The notes beneath the pieces were generated by a model. That model saw only the letters and a program-made list of their open reading frames with translations. It was not told the DNA's origin and searched no databases. 64,000 bases of DNA from the NCBI RefSeq assembly GCF_026913015.1, contig NZ_JAPTYD010000011.1, positions 1 through 64,000 of the forward strand, in the 5' to 3' direction. Positions within the stretch are counted from its first letter, which is position 1, and each line of letters opens with the position of its first letter. Source of the stretch: Paracoccus benzoatiresistens. GTDB lineage: Bacteria; Pseudomonadota; Alphaproteobacteria; Rhodobacterales; Rhodobacteraceae. Shown here one piece after another: positions 17,538 to 25,001 of this stretch. Position numbers and translations under genes: made by a program.

Positions 17538-18444
17538 ACTGCCCGAAGGCGCGTGGGCCCGAGGGCATGTCGATTTCCGCCGTGATCGCCAGGCTTTCGG
17601 CATCGATGAGGACCAGCGTATCGGAATCCCAGTTGGCGACCGCAAGGGCGTCGCCGCCGGGCAGGGGGCTGATGCCCTCGGGATAGTCGCCGATGGGGAT
17701 TTCGTCCAGGACGCGCAGGTCCTGGGGATCGAAGACCGTCAGGGTGCCCGCATACTGGTTCGTGACGAAACCCCGCCCCCCGGCAAAGGCCAGGGCATAG
17801 GGATGGCTGCCGGTCGGAATGCTGCCCATCAGCCTGCCCGTGACGGGATCGATCACGGAAACCGTGTCGCCCTGCACATCCGCCGTCCAGAACCGCCCGT
17901 CATGGAAGGTGATTCCGAAGGGGTGCGCGCCCGCCGTCTTGATGCGGTGCAGCAGCCCGCCCGTTTCGGCGTCGAAGATGCTGACCGCGTCGTCGTCGCG
18001 ATCCGCCGTCGCCACCAGGCGGCTGTCGTCGCTGACGGCCACTCCGGCCGGCGCGGCCCCGGTCGGCACGTCCCAGACAGTCTGCAGCTCCCGGTCCAGG
18101 TGCAGCAGCCGCGCGCCGAACCAGTCGGTCACGAACAGCCCGCCCTGCGGCGCCGCCGCCAAGCCGAAGGCGCCTTCGCCCAGGTCCCGGCTGGCCGTCA
18201 GACCGCCCGCCTCGTCCAGAACATGAAGCCGCCCCGTTTCCGCCGCGACCACATAGGCGCGGCCCGTGGCGGGATCATAGGCCACTGGCGCGGGCTTGCC
18301 CGCGATCGGCGTCTGCGCCAGGACCTCCCCCGTGGAGGTGTCGACCAGCGTCACCATTTCGGCATTCTGGCTGGTCACGAACGCCAGGTCCCCCGCGAGG
18401 GCGGGGGATGCGGCCAGCAGGGTCGCCAGCGCCGCGCGTCTCAC
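17512..18444 (-). CDS. Periplasmic YVTN-type beta-propeller protein (PQQ-associated)
   Basis: A 310-aa exported protein with a seven-fold propeller pattern (repeated [F/Y]VT-x-Q/N-x-G-T-x-V-F/D units, for example GRGFVTNQYAGTLTVFD). A signal peptide covers residues 1-19 (RRAALATLLAASPALAG). The best start is a GTG that overlaps the upstream SRPBCC stop (GTGA). Such propellers accompany PQQ-dependent alcohol oxidation genes but have no proven role; they might bind or mature a quinoprotein. It is related to, but diverged from, the propeller encoded at 20360-21328. Confidence 0.85.
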   Translation of the reverse strand: MRRAALATLLAASPALAGDLAFVTSQNAEMVTLVDTSTGEVLAQTPIAGKPAPVAYDPATGRAYVVAAETGRLHVLDEAGGLTASRDLGEGAFGLAAAPQGGLFVTDWFGARLLHLDRELQTVWDVPTGAAPAGVAVSDDSRLVATADRDDDAVSIFDAETGGLLHRIKTAGAHPFGITFHDGRFWTADVQGDTVSVIDPVTGRLMGSIPTGSHPYALAFAGGRGFVTNQYAGTLTVFDPQDLRVLDEIPIGDYPEGISPLPGGDALAVANWDSDTLVLIDAESLAITAEIDMPSGPRAFGQFTGRQVSP

Positions 18445-18998
18445 TCGGCCTTGCCGAAACGCTCGACCAGGGCGTCGAGACCCGCCTTGTAGACATCGTT
18501 CACCGCGGCCATGGCGGCATCGTCGTTCAACTCGGCCGGGGGATCGTTGTTCGGATAGCCGCGATAAAAGCCGCCCTTCCAGACCACCTCGGCCTTGCCC
18601 TCCTTGTCCTTGACCTGCAGGGTCGAGGAATAGTTCGTCACCGGCAGAACCTCGACCGCGACATCGGTGATCATGTATTTGTATTGCCGCTTCCCGAGGT
18701 CGAGCGACATCAGCTTTTCGGTCACGATCGGATCGCCGCTGTCCGCCTTGACATGCAGGATGCGGGTCGATTCCTCGGGCACGTCGGCGGGCGCGCCCGC
18801 GGGGGTGATTTCGGTGCTGGCGAAATAAGGGTGCCAGCTCATGTCGTCGAACTTGCCGATGACCTGCCACACCTCGTCGGGGGTGGCGTCCAGAACGACC
18901 GTCTGTTCGGTCTTCAGCCGCGCCGGTCCGTGCGCCTCGGCGCCCACGGCGAAGGCCAGCACCGCGGCGGCGGCCAGGCCCAGCATCCTGTGCATCAT
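18441..18998 (-). CDS. MxaD-like SRPBCC periplasmic protein
   Basis: A 185-aa exported protein with the START/SRPBCC fold (VVLDATPDEVWQVIGKFDDMSWHPYF). Residues 1-22 are the signal peptide. It resembles MxaD, which helps methanol dehydrogenase contact its cytochrome in mxa systems; here the neighbour is xoxF. Two ATGs in tandem could start it. It is first in a two-gene minus-strand operon with the propeller, and diverges from the ABC substrate-binding gene across 162 bp. Confidence 0.85.
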   Translation of the reverse strand: MMHRMLGLAAAAVLAFAVGAEAHGPARLKTEQTVVLDATPDEVWQVIGKFDDMSWHPYFASTEITPAGAPADVPEESTRILHVKADSGDPIVTEKLMSLDLGKRQYKYMITDVAVEVLPVTNYSSTLQVKDKEGKAEVVWKGGFYRGYPNNDPPAELNDDAAMAAVNDVYKAGLDALVERFGKAE

Positions 18999-19063
18999 CT
19001 GCTTTCTTCCCTTCCAAGTCCCGGCCCGACCATGCGCCCGGCACGCGGCCCGCGTCCATAAGA

Positions 19064-19072
19064 CCTAAGACT
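19064..19072. promoter_or_regulatory. Copy of the xoxF-promoter motif in a divergent promoter region
   Basis: CCTAAGACT here is identical to nine bases inside the xoxF-promoter inverted repeat. Read on the other strand the longer form is GTCTTAGGTC. It lies between the divergent SRPBCC and ABC substrate-binding genes, 66 and 89 bp from the two starts. A shared regulator site is inferred from recurrence only. Confidence 0.45.
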
Positions 19073-19160
19073 GATCCAAATCTTCCCGACCGGGGCGGGA
19101 ACATAAACCGTCTTGCGGCAACCCGATCCGCGACCCAACATGCCGGCAGGGAGACGAAAA

Positions 19161-20363
19161 ATGTTCAAGGCAATCATGGGACTTGTGGCTGGTGCTTGCG
19201 CACTGGCCGGGCCGGTCATGGGCCAGCAGCAGCCCGGGATGCAGCAAATCCGGACCGCAGTCCTGCGCGTGGACGCGCCGGGCCCGCCGCCGATTTCCCG
19301 GCTGGACTTGCCGGTCGCGGATCTGGGCTTTGCCGGCGCGCGGCTGGCGATTGACGACAATGACACCACCGGCCGCTTCATGGGCCAGGATTTCGAGGCC
19401 GTCGAGGTGACGGCAAGCCCCGAGACCGCCGCGGCGGAACTGGACAGGATCCTGGCCGACGGCATCCAGTTCGTCGTCGTTCTGGCCGATGACGCGACCA
19501 CGCTGGCCCTGGCCGACCAGGCGGGCGACCGCGCCATGCTGCTGAACGCCCGGGCCCGGGGCGACAACCTGCGCGGGGCCGACTGCCGCGCGAATACCAT
19601 CCATGTCGCGCCCAGCCATGCCATGCTGGCCGATGCCCTGGCGCAGTTCCTGATGTGGAAGAACTGGCCCGACTGGCTGCTTGTCCACGGCAGCCACCCC
19701 GAGGACGAGGCCCTTGCCGCCGCATACCGGCGCTCTGCCGCCAAGTTCGGCGCGACCATTGTCGAGGAGCGCGTGTTCGAGGATACCGGCGGCGCCCGCA
19801 GCACCGATTCGGGCCATGTCCAGGTCCAGGCGCAGATGCCGGTCTTCACGCAGCGGGCGCCGGAATACGACATCCTGATCGCCGCCGACGAAAGCGACAT
19901 CTTTGCCCCCTATCTGCCCTATCTGACCTGGGATCCGCGTCCCGTGGCCGGATCTGCCGGTCTGGTGCCGCGCACCTGGCACCCGGCGATGGAGGCCTGG
20001 GGCGGCACCCAATACCAAAACCGCTTCGAGAAGATGGCCAACCGCCTGATCCGCGAGGAGGATTACCAGGCCTGGCTGGCCCTTCGGATCGTGGGCGAGG
20101 CCGCGACCCGGACCCGGTCCGCCGATCCGGCCACCTTGCGCGAATTCATCCTGTCGGACCAGTTCGACGTGGCGGGCTTCAAGGGCCAGAAGCTGACGGT
20201 GCGGGACTGGGACCACCAGGTCCGCCAGCCGATCCTGCTGACGACCGGCGTGCTGACAACCTCGGTCAGTCCCCAGGACCAGTATCTGCACCAGACCAGT
20301 GCGCTGGACACCCTGGGCATCGACCGTCCCGAAACCGAATGTTCCTTCCCGGAGGTTCCATGA
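19161..20363 (+). CDS. PQQ-system-associated ABC substrate-binding-like protein
   Basis: A 400-aa exported protein with a Leu/Ile/Val-binding-protein-like fold. Residues 1-21 are the signal peptide (ends GPVMG). It belongs to the group annotated as ABC substrate-binding protein of the PQQ-dependent alcohol dehydrogenase system. Markers include DAPGPPPISRLDLPVADLGF, WPDWLLVHG and the C-terminal QDQYLHQTSALDTLG. Its ligand is unknown. The start ATG has GGGAGACGAAAA in front. It overlaps the propeller gene by 4 bp. Confidence 0.87.
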   Translation: MFKAIMGLVAGACALAGPVMGQQQPGMQQIRTAVLRVDAPGPPPISRLDLPVADLGFAGARLAIDDNDTTGRFMGQDFEAVEVTASPETAAAELDRILADGIQFVVVLADDATTLALADQAGDRAMLLNARARGDNLRGADCRANTIHVAPSHAMLADALAQFLMWKNWPDWLLVHGSHPEDEALAAAYRRSAAKFGATIVEERVFEDTGGARSTDSGHVQVQAQMPVFTQRAPEYDILIAADESDIFAPYLPYLTWDPRPVAGSAGLVPRTWHPAMEAWGGTQYQNRFEKMANRLIREEDYQAWLALRIVGEAATRTRSADPATLREFILSDQFDVAGFKGQKLTVRDWDHQVRQPILLTTGVLTTSVSPQDQYLHQTSALDTLGIDRPETECSFPEVP

Positions 20364-21328
20364 AGCATCTTCTGACCCTCGCCCCCGCGCTGGCCCTTCT
20401 GGCGGCGGAGCCGGCGTTGGCCAACCGCGTCTTCGTCAGCAATGAAAAGGGCAACGATGTCACGGTCCTCGACAGCGAGACGCTGGAGGTCCTGGGCACC
20501 TATCCGGTCGGCAACCGCCCGCGCGGCATCACCATCTCGCCCGACGGGACCGAGCTTTACGTCTGCGCGTCCGACGACAATCTTGTCCGCGTCTTTGATC
20601 CGAACACGATGGAGGAGATGCACACGCTTCCTTCGGGTCCCGACCCGGAACTGTTCGTGCTGCATCCTTCGGGCAATCCGCTTTATATCGCGAACGAGGA
20701 CGACAACCTGGTCACCGTGGTCGATGTGAAGACCAAGCAGGTCCTGGCCGAGATCCCCGTGGGGGTCGAGCCCGAGGGCATGGGCGTCAGCCCGGATGGC
20801 AAGATCGTCATCAACACCTCGGAAACGACCAACATGGCGCATTTCATCGACACCGAAACCTTCGAGATCGTCGCCAACGTGCTGGTCGATTCCCGCCCCC
20901 GCTTTGCCGAATACAACCACGACGGCACCAAGCTTTATGTCAGCGCCGAGATCGGCGGCACCGTCAGCGTGATCGATCCCGCCACCCAGCAGATCACCAG
21001 GAAGATCACCTTCGAGGTGCCGGGCGTGCTGCCCGAGGCGATCCAGCCGGTGGGCGTGCGCGTGACGAATGACGGCAAGAAGGTCTTCGTGGCGCTCGGC
21101 CCCTCGAACCGGGTGGCGGTGATCGACGGCGAGACGGACGAGGTCAAGGACTACCTGCTTGTCGGGCAGCGCGTCTGGCAGATGGCCTTCACCCCGGACG
21201 AGAAATACCTGTTCACCACCAATGGCAATTCGAACGACGTGTCGGTGATCGACGTCGCCGCCGAGGAAGTGGTCAAGTCCGTCCCCGTGGGCCAGCAGCC
21301 CTGGGGCGTCGTGGTCGCGCCCAACTGA
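20360..21328 (+). CDS. Periplasmic YVTN beta-propeller protein, PQQ-associated
   Basis: A 322-aa exported seven-bladed propeller protein. A signal peptide covers residues 1-21. Repeats of the YVTN type are clear (RVFVSNEKGNDVTVLDSETL, ELYVCASDDNLVRVFD, LFTTNGNSNDVSVIDV). The family accompanies PQQ alcohol dehydrogenases and its role is not established. It overlaps the substrate-binding gene by 4 bp. The second propeller of this locus is on the opposite strand. Confidence 0.88.
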   Translation: MKHLLTLAPALALLAAEPALANRVFVSNEKGNDVTVLDSETLEVLGTYPVGNRPRGITISPDGTELYVCASDDNLVRVFDPNTMEEMHTLPSGPDPELFVLHPSGNPLYIANEDDNLVTVVDVKTKQVLAEIPVGVEPEGMGVSPDGKIVINTSETTNMAHFIDTETFEIVANVLVDSRPRFAEYNHDGTKLYVSAEIGGTVSVIDPATQQITRKITFEVPGVLPEAIQPVGVRVTNDGKKVFVALGPSNRVAVIDGETDEVKDYLLVGQRVWQMAFTPDEKYLFTTNGNSNDVSVIDVAAEEVVKSVPVGQQPWGVVVAPN

Positions 21329-21360
21329 CGCAGCCCACCCGTTTCACAAGGAGAAATTTC

Positions 21361-21921
21361 ATGACCCGACTGCTGACCATCCTGATGATCATGGCCGGCC
21401 TGTCCGTTCCCGCGGCCGCCCAGGACACCGCGACGACCGAAGGCGCCGCCGCGGCCGAGGCCGCGCCTGCCGGGGCGGCGGAGGAGGACGAGGAGGAGGA
21501 AGGCGAAGCGGGCGGCGAGGCTGCGGCGACCTATGACGCCAAGGGCAAGTTCGACTATGGCTTTTCCGGCATCATGGCGCGCGACAACCGCACGGATCTT
21601 GCGCCCCTGACGCTTGCCTCGGGCCAGCCGGTGGCGGGCGGGGCCTATACGCTGAAATCGGGCGGCTTCTACCGCATCGCCATCAATGCCGATGGCAGCC
21701 AGGAACTGGCGCTATCGGGCGGCGACTTCTTCCGCGCCATCTGGATCAACGAGATCGTCATCAACGATATCGAGATCCGCCCGATGGGCGTCCACAGCAT
21801 CGAATTCGACAATGCGGGCACCGCGACCATCAGCTTCGTTGCCGTCACGCCCGGACGCTATACACTGTCGGTGCCCGGATCCTCGGGCGAAAGCCAGCAG
21901 GCCGTGTTCAACATCCAGTAA
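21361..21921 (+). CDS. Exported protein with acidic linker, function unknown
   Basis: A 186-aa exported protein. Residues 1-20 are the signal peptide. Residues about 22-58 are a low-complexity stretch of A, E and G, including EEDEEEEGEAGGEA. The remaining 125 residues look like a beta-sandwich (YTLKSGGFYRIAINADGSQE, ending GRYTLSVPGSSGESQQAVFN), somewhat like cupredoxin-fold proteins but without a visible copper site. It lies between the propeller and the ABC ATPase. The AAGGAGAAATTTC site is strong. I do not recognise the family. Confidence 0.75.
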   Translation: MTRLLTILMIMAGLSVPAAAQDTATTEGAAAAEAAPAGAAEEDEEEEGEAGGEAAATYDAKGKFDYGFSGIMARDNRTDLAPLTLASGQPVAGGAYTLKSGGFYRIAINADGSQELALSGGDFFRAIWINEIVINDIEIRPMGVHSIEFDNAGTATISFVAVTPGRYTLSVPGSSGESQQAVFNIQ

Positions 21922-21929
21922 GGGGACCG

Positions 21930-21974
21930 ATGCCCACACGAATCCTTCGCGGTTGCCACCGGTGCGGCGCTTGA
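21930..21974 (+). CDS. Possible 14-codon leader peptide before the ABC ATPase
   Basis: The ORF begins at an ATG behind a strong AAGGGGACCG site and encodes MPTRILRGCHRCGA, ending at a TGA. That TGA overlaps a TTG that is in frame with the ABC ATPase. It could be a translation-coupling leader with a CxxC. Alternatively, this ATG may be the ancestral ATPase start put out of frame by a one-base change. No homology can be judged at this size. Confidence 0.35.
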   Translation: MPTRILRGCHRCGA

Positions 21975-21982
21975 CGGACGCG

Positions 21983-22744
21983 ATGCAGGGGCCGGGAAGC
22001 GGCCCGTCCTCTGCCGCGGACAGGGCGGATGCGCTGCGCATCACCGACCTGTCGCATCGTTTCGGCAGCGTGCAGGCCCTTTCGGATGTCTCGCTGTCGG
22101 TGCCGCGCGGTAGTTTCACCGCGCTCTTGGGCGTGAACGGCGCGGGCAAGACCACGCTGTTCTCATTGGTGACGCGGCTTTACAGCAACGTGTCGGGCCG
22201 GATCGAGGTCGCGGGACATGACCTGCGCCGCCAGCCCGCGCAGGCCATGGCGCGGCTGGGGGTGGTCTTCCAGAGCCGCGCCCTGGATGCGGACCTGACG
22301 GTCGCGCAGAACCTGGCCTATCACGCCGCGCTGCACGGGATCGGGCACAGGCAGGCGCGCGAGCGGACCCGGCAGGTGCTGGCGCAGGTGGGTCTGGACC
22401 AGCGGGCGGGCGACCGCGTCTCGGCCCTGTCGGGGGGGCAGCAACGCCGGGCCGAGATCGCCCGCGCCCTGATCCATCGCCCCGACCTGCTTCTGCTGGA
22501 CGAGGCGACGGTGGGCCTGGACGTGAAATCGCGGGCCGAGGTTCTGGCCCTGACCCGCCGCCTGATCGCGGTTGAGGGCGTCTCGGCGCTCTGGGCCACG
22601 CATATCATGGATGAAATCCAGCCGGACGACGACCTGGTGATCCTGCACAAGGGCCGTGTGCTGAGCAGCGGCAAGGCCGCCTCCATCGCCGGGCCCTCCG
22701 GGCTGACGCAGACCTTCCTGTCCATGACCGGGGCGGCGGCATGA
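21983..22744 (+). CDS. ABC transporter ATP-binding protein (PQQ-associated)
   Basis: A 253-aa ATPase of the ABC-2 exporter type. The Walker A is GVNGAGKTT, the Q loop is in GVVFQSRALDADLTV, the signature is ALSGGQQRR, and the Walker B is LLLLDEATVGLD. The H loop is in ATHIMDE. It pairs with the permease that overlaps it by 4 bp. Homologues sit in PQQ-dependent alcohol oxidation clusters. The start is uncertain: the ATG at 21983 has a weak ribosome-binding site, and a TTG at 21971 overlaps the stop of a small upstream ORF. Confidence 0.92.
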   Translation: MQGPGSGPSSAADRADALRITDLSHRFGSVQALSDVSLSVPRGSFTALLGVNGAGKTTLFSLVTRLYSNVSGRIEVAGHDLRRQPAQAMARLGVVFQSRALDADLTVAQNLAYHAALHGIGHRQARERTRQVLAQVGLDQRAGDRVSALSGGQQRRAEIARALIHRPDLLLLDEATVGLDVKSRAEVLALTRRLIAVEGVSALWATHIMDEIQPDDDLVILHKGRVLSSGKAASIAGPSGLTQTFLSMTGAAA

Positions 22745-23562
22745 TGGAACGCCGCTTTCCCGCGAACGCCTGGGCCACGGCCTTTCGCGGCATCGCCTGG
22801 CGCGAAACGCTGCGCTTTGTCCAGCAGCGCGGGCGCTTCCTGGCGGCGCTGGTGCGTCCGCTGGTCTGGCTGTTCATCTTCGCCGCGGGCTTCCGCGCCG
22901 TCCTGGGCCTGTCGATCACGCCGCCCTACCAGACCTATGTCCTGTACGAGGTCTACGTCACCCCCGGCCTGGTGGCGATGATCCAGCTGTTCAACGGGAT
23001 GCAGTCGTCGCTGTCGATGGTCTATGACCGAGAGACCGGCGCAATGCGGACGCTGCTGGTCAGCCCCTTTCCCCGGTGGTTCCTGCTGGGATCGAAGCTG
23101 ATGGCGGGGGTGATCGTGTCGATCATCCAGGCCTATGCCTTCCTGGCGATCGCCTGGTTCTGGGACATCCGTCCGCCGGCCTGGGGCTATGTGGCCGTTT
23201 TCCCGGCGCTGATCCTGTCGGGGCTGATGCTGGGGGCGCTGGGGCTGTTCCTGTCCTCGGCCATCCGCCAGCTGGAGAACTTCGCCGGAGTCATGAACTT
23301 CGTGATCTTCCCGATGTTCTTCGCCTCGTCGGCGCTTTACCCGCTGTGGCGGATGCAGGAAAGCTCGCCCCTGCTGCACGACATCTGCGCGGCGAACCCG
23401 TTCACCTATGCGGTCGAACTGATCCGCTTCGCGCTTTACCTGGAATGGAACGGGCAGGCCCTGGCGGTGGTAGCAGGATGCCTTGCCGCCTTCTTCGGCG
23501 CCGCCGTCTTCATGTATGATCCCGCCAAGGGCCTCTGGTCCCGCAGGAAGGAGAGGGGATGA
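22741..23562 (+). CDS. ABC-2 type permease (PQQ-associated)
   Basis: A 273-aa inner-membrane protein with about six hydrophobic segments (LVRPLVWLFIFAAGF, PGLVAMIQLFNGMQSSL, LMAGVIVSIIQAYAFLAI, and others). The ABC-2 signature region is LSSAIRQLENFAGVMNFVIFPMFFASSALYP. It works with the ATPase upstream. Families of this type in PQQ clusters are presumed exporters with unknown cargo. It overlaps both neighbours by 4 bp. Confidence 0.92.
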   Translation: MMERRFPANAWATAFRGIAWRETLRFVQQRGRFLAALVRPLVWLFIFAAGFRAVLGLSITPPYQTYVLYEVYVTPGLVAMIQLFNGMQSSLSMVYDRETGAMRTLLVSPFPRWFLLGSKLMAGVIVSIIQAYAFLAIAWFWDIRPPAWGYVAVFPALILSGLMLGALGLFLSSAIRQLENFAGVMNFVIFPMFFASSALYPLWRMQESSPLLHDICAANPFTYAVELIRFALYLEWNGQALAVVAGCLAAFFGAAVFMYDPAKGLWSRRKERG

Positions 23563-24155
23563 GAACCATTGTCGCATTCGCGCTGATGCTGGCTGCCGGG
23601 CCGGCCCTGGCTGCCACGGGCGCCGATCCAACCTGGCCCTGCGTGCAGCGCAAGCAGCCGCATCTGTCGCTGGGCCAGCTCTGGACCGGGCCTGTGCCCG
23701 ACGACCGCATTGCCGAGTTGGCCCGGGACCCGCAGATCGACGCCCTTGCGGCCCGCCTGGAACAGCGCCGCCTGCCGATGGAGCAGGCGGAAGCCGCCAT
23801 AGCCGACTTCGCGGCCCAGGCCGACGACGCCCGGCTGACCGCGCTGATGGTGGCGATCTTCAACAAGATCGAGCCCGACCGATCCGCGCTGATCGCGGGC
23901 ATCGCCCGCTATGGCCAGAGCCAGGTCGATCTGGCCCGCCGGATCGAGGAACGCCGCGCCGCCATGGCCGAACTCGAGGCTGCCGCCGATCCCGATTTCG
24001 ACGCCATCGACGCGGCCGAGGAGGCGCTGGACTGGGAACAGCGCATCTTCACCGAACGCCAGCAGTCGCTGACCTATGTCTGCGAGACCCCGGTGATCCT
24101 GGAACAGCGCGCCTTTGCGCTTGGCCGGGCGATTGCCGGACATCTGGGGAACTGA
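23559..24155 (+). CDS. Exported helical protein at the end of the ABC operon, unknown function
   Basis: A 198-aa exported protein. Residues 1-18 are the signal peptide. The mature part begins with WPCVQRKQPHLSLGQLWTGP. It continues as mostly amphipathic helix with a coiled-coil-like stretch (QSQVDLARRIEERRAAMAELEAAA). Two cysteines (near residues 28 and 175) could form a disulfide. I do not recognise the family by name. The 4-bp overlap with the permease gene ties it to the PQQ-associated exporter. Confidence 0.75.
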   Translation: MRTIVAFALMLAAGPALAATGADPTWPCVQRKQPHLSLGQLWTGPVPDDRIAELARDPQIDALAARLEQRRLPMEQAEAAIADFAAQADDARLTALMVAIFNKIEPDRSALIAGIARYGQSQVDLARRIEERRAAMAELEAAADPDFDAIDAAEEALDWEQRIFTERQQSLTYVCETPVILEQRAFALGRAIAGHLGN

Positions 24156-24236
24156 GGCCCGACCTGCATCTGCCGCGCGAAACAACGGAACGTATGCGTT
24201 TCGCGCCCGCCGCACGGCGGTGCCGGCGGAAACGGT

Positions 24237-24935
24237 TCAACCGGTGACCGCCCCGCCCGGCGCATCCCAAGGGCGCAGGTCTGCCTCCATCCACGTGCCA
24301 TGGGCGGCGTTCGGGAAGACGATCCAGTCCTCGCCAAAGCGGTCGGCGTGATCCTCGGCCAGCCTGTGCTGTTCATCCAGGGTCGCGCCCGCGAAGCAGC
24401 CGTGGAAATCGTGCAGCGTATCGCCCAGGTGCAGGATGATGCGGTGGTTCTTTTCGACGGCGGCGCGGCGTTCGGCTTTGGGCGGGCCGAAGAGCAGCAC
24501 CCGGTCGGCATGGACCTGCGGCAGGCCAAGGCGCGACAGGGTGGCGATGGTCGCCAGCTTGTTTTCCTCGAACCGGTCCGAGACGTAGAAGATCGTCACC
24601 CCAAGCCGGTCGGCCAGATGGAAGAAGTCTGCCGCCCCGGGCAGCAGATGCGGCGTGCCCTCGCGTTCCCACAGCTTCCAGGTCTCGAACCCGTCCGATC
24701 CCTCGCCCAGGGACATCGCATGGGCCATGACGGCGGTGTTGTCCACGATCGTCTCGTCGATGTCGCTGACGACCGCCAGCCCCTTGCCGGTTCCGTTCGC
24801 CTCGACCGCCCCCTTCAGCCGCAGCGTGGCCAAGGCATAGCATTGACGTTGCAGCGCCTTCACCTCGGCCGAGCGTTGCTGATAGCGGATCGCGATGGCG
24901 CGCTCCGAAGGGTGATGGCGGGGCGGGGTTGTCAT
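24237..24935 (-). CDS. HAD-superfamily acid phosphatase (class C-like)
   Basis: A 232-aa phosphatase of the acid phosphatase class B/C HAD family. The nucleophile motif is VVSDIDETIVDN (first Asp nucleophile), followed by FYVSDRFEEN, and the conserved acidic GDTLHDFHGC near residue 165. Unlike lipoprotein e(P4) it has no signal peptide or lipobox and ought to be cytosolic. The substrate is unknown. Its ribosome-binding site (CAGGA) lies inside an 8-bp hairpin just upstream. Confidence 0.82.
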   Translation of the reverse strand: MTTPPRHHPSERAIAIRYQQRSAEVKALQRQCYALATLRLKGAVEANGTGKGLAVVSDIDETIVDNTAVMAHAMSLGEGSDGFETWKLWEREGTPHLLPGAADFFHLADRLGVTIFYVSDRFEENKLATIATLSRLGLPQVHADRVLLFGPPKAERRAAVEKNHRIILHLGDTLHDFHGCFAGATLDEQHRLAEDHADRFGEDWIVFPNAAHGTWMEADLRPWDAPGGAVTG

Positions 24936-24942
24936 GGGCGAA

Positions 24943-24963
24943 TCCTGTCCTTGCGGGACAGGA
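24943..24963 (-). promoter_or_regulatory. Hairpin masking the ribosome-binding site of the HAD phosphatase
   Basis: A perfect 8-bp stem (24943-24950 with 24956-24963) with a 5-nt loop ends 8 bp before the start codon of the phosphatase. On the minus strand the 3' arm is GGACAGGA, which contains the likely Shine-Dalgarno sequence. It may instead end transcription of the MFS gene, whose stop is 39 bp away, but no U run follows. Confidence 0.45.
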
Positions 24964-25001
24964 ACACTAGAACCGCCGCCCCGCGCCGTCAAACCGCCTC
25001 G

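Noticed and set aside
17512..19104. Single 530-codon frame fusing the propeller with upstream DNA
   Set aside because: The upstream 220 codons are antisense-frame shadow of the SRPBCC gene. A GTG overlapping the SRPBCC stop gives a proper signal peptide, so two separate genes are called.
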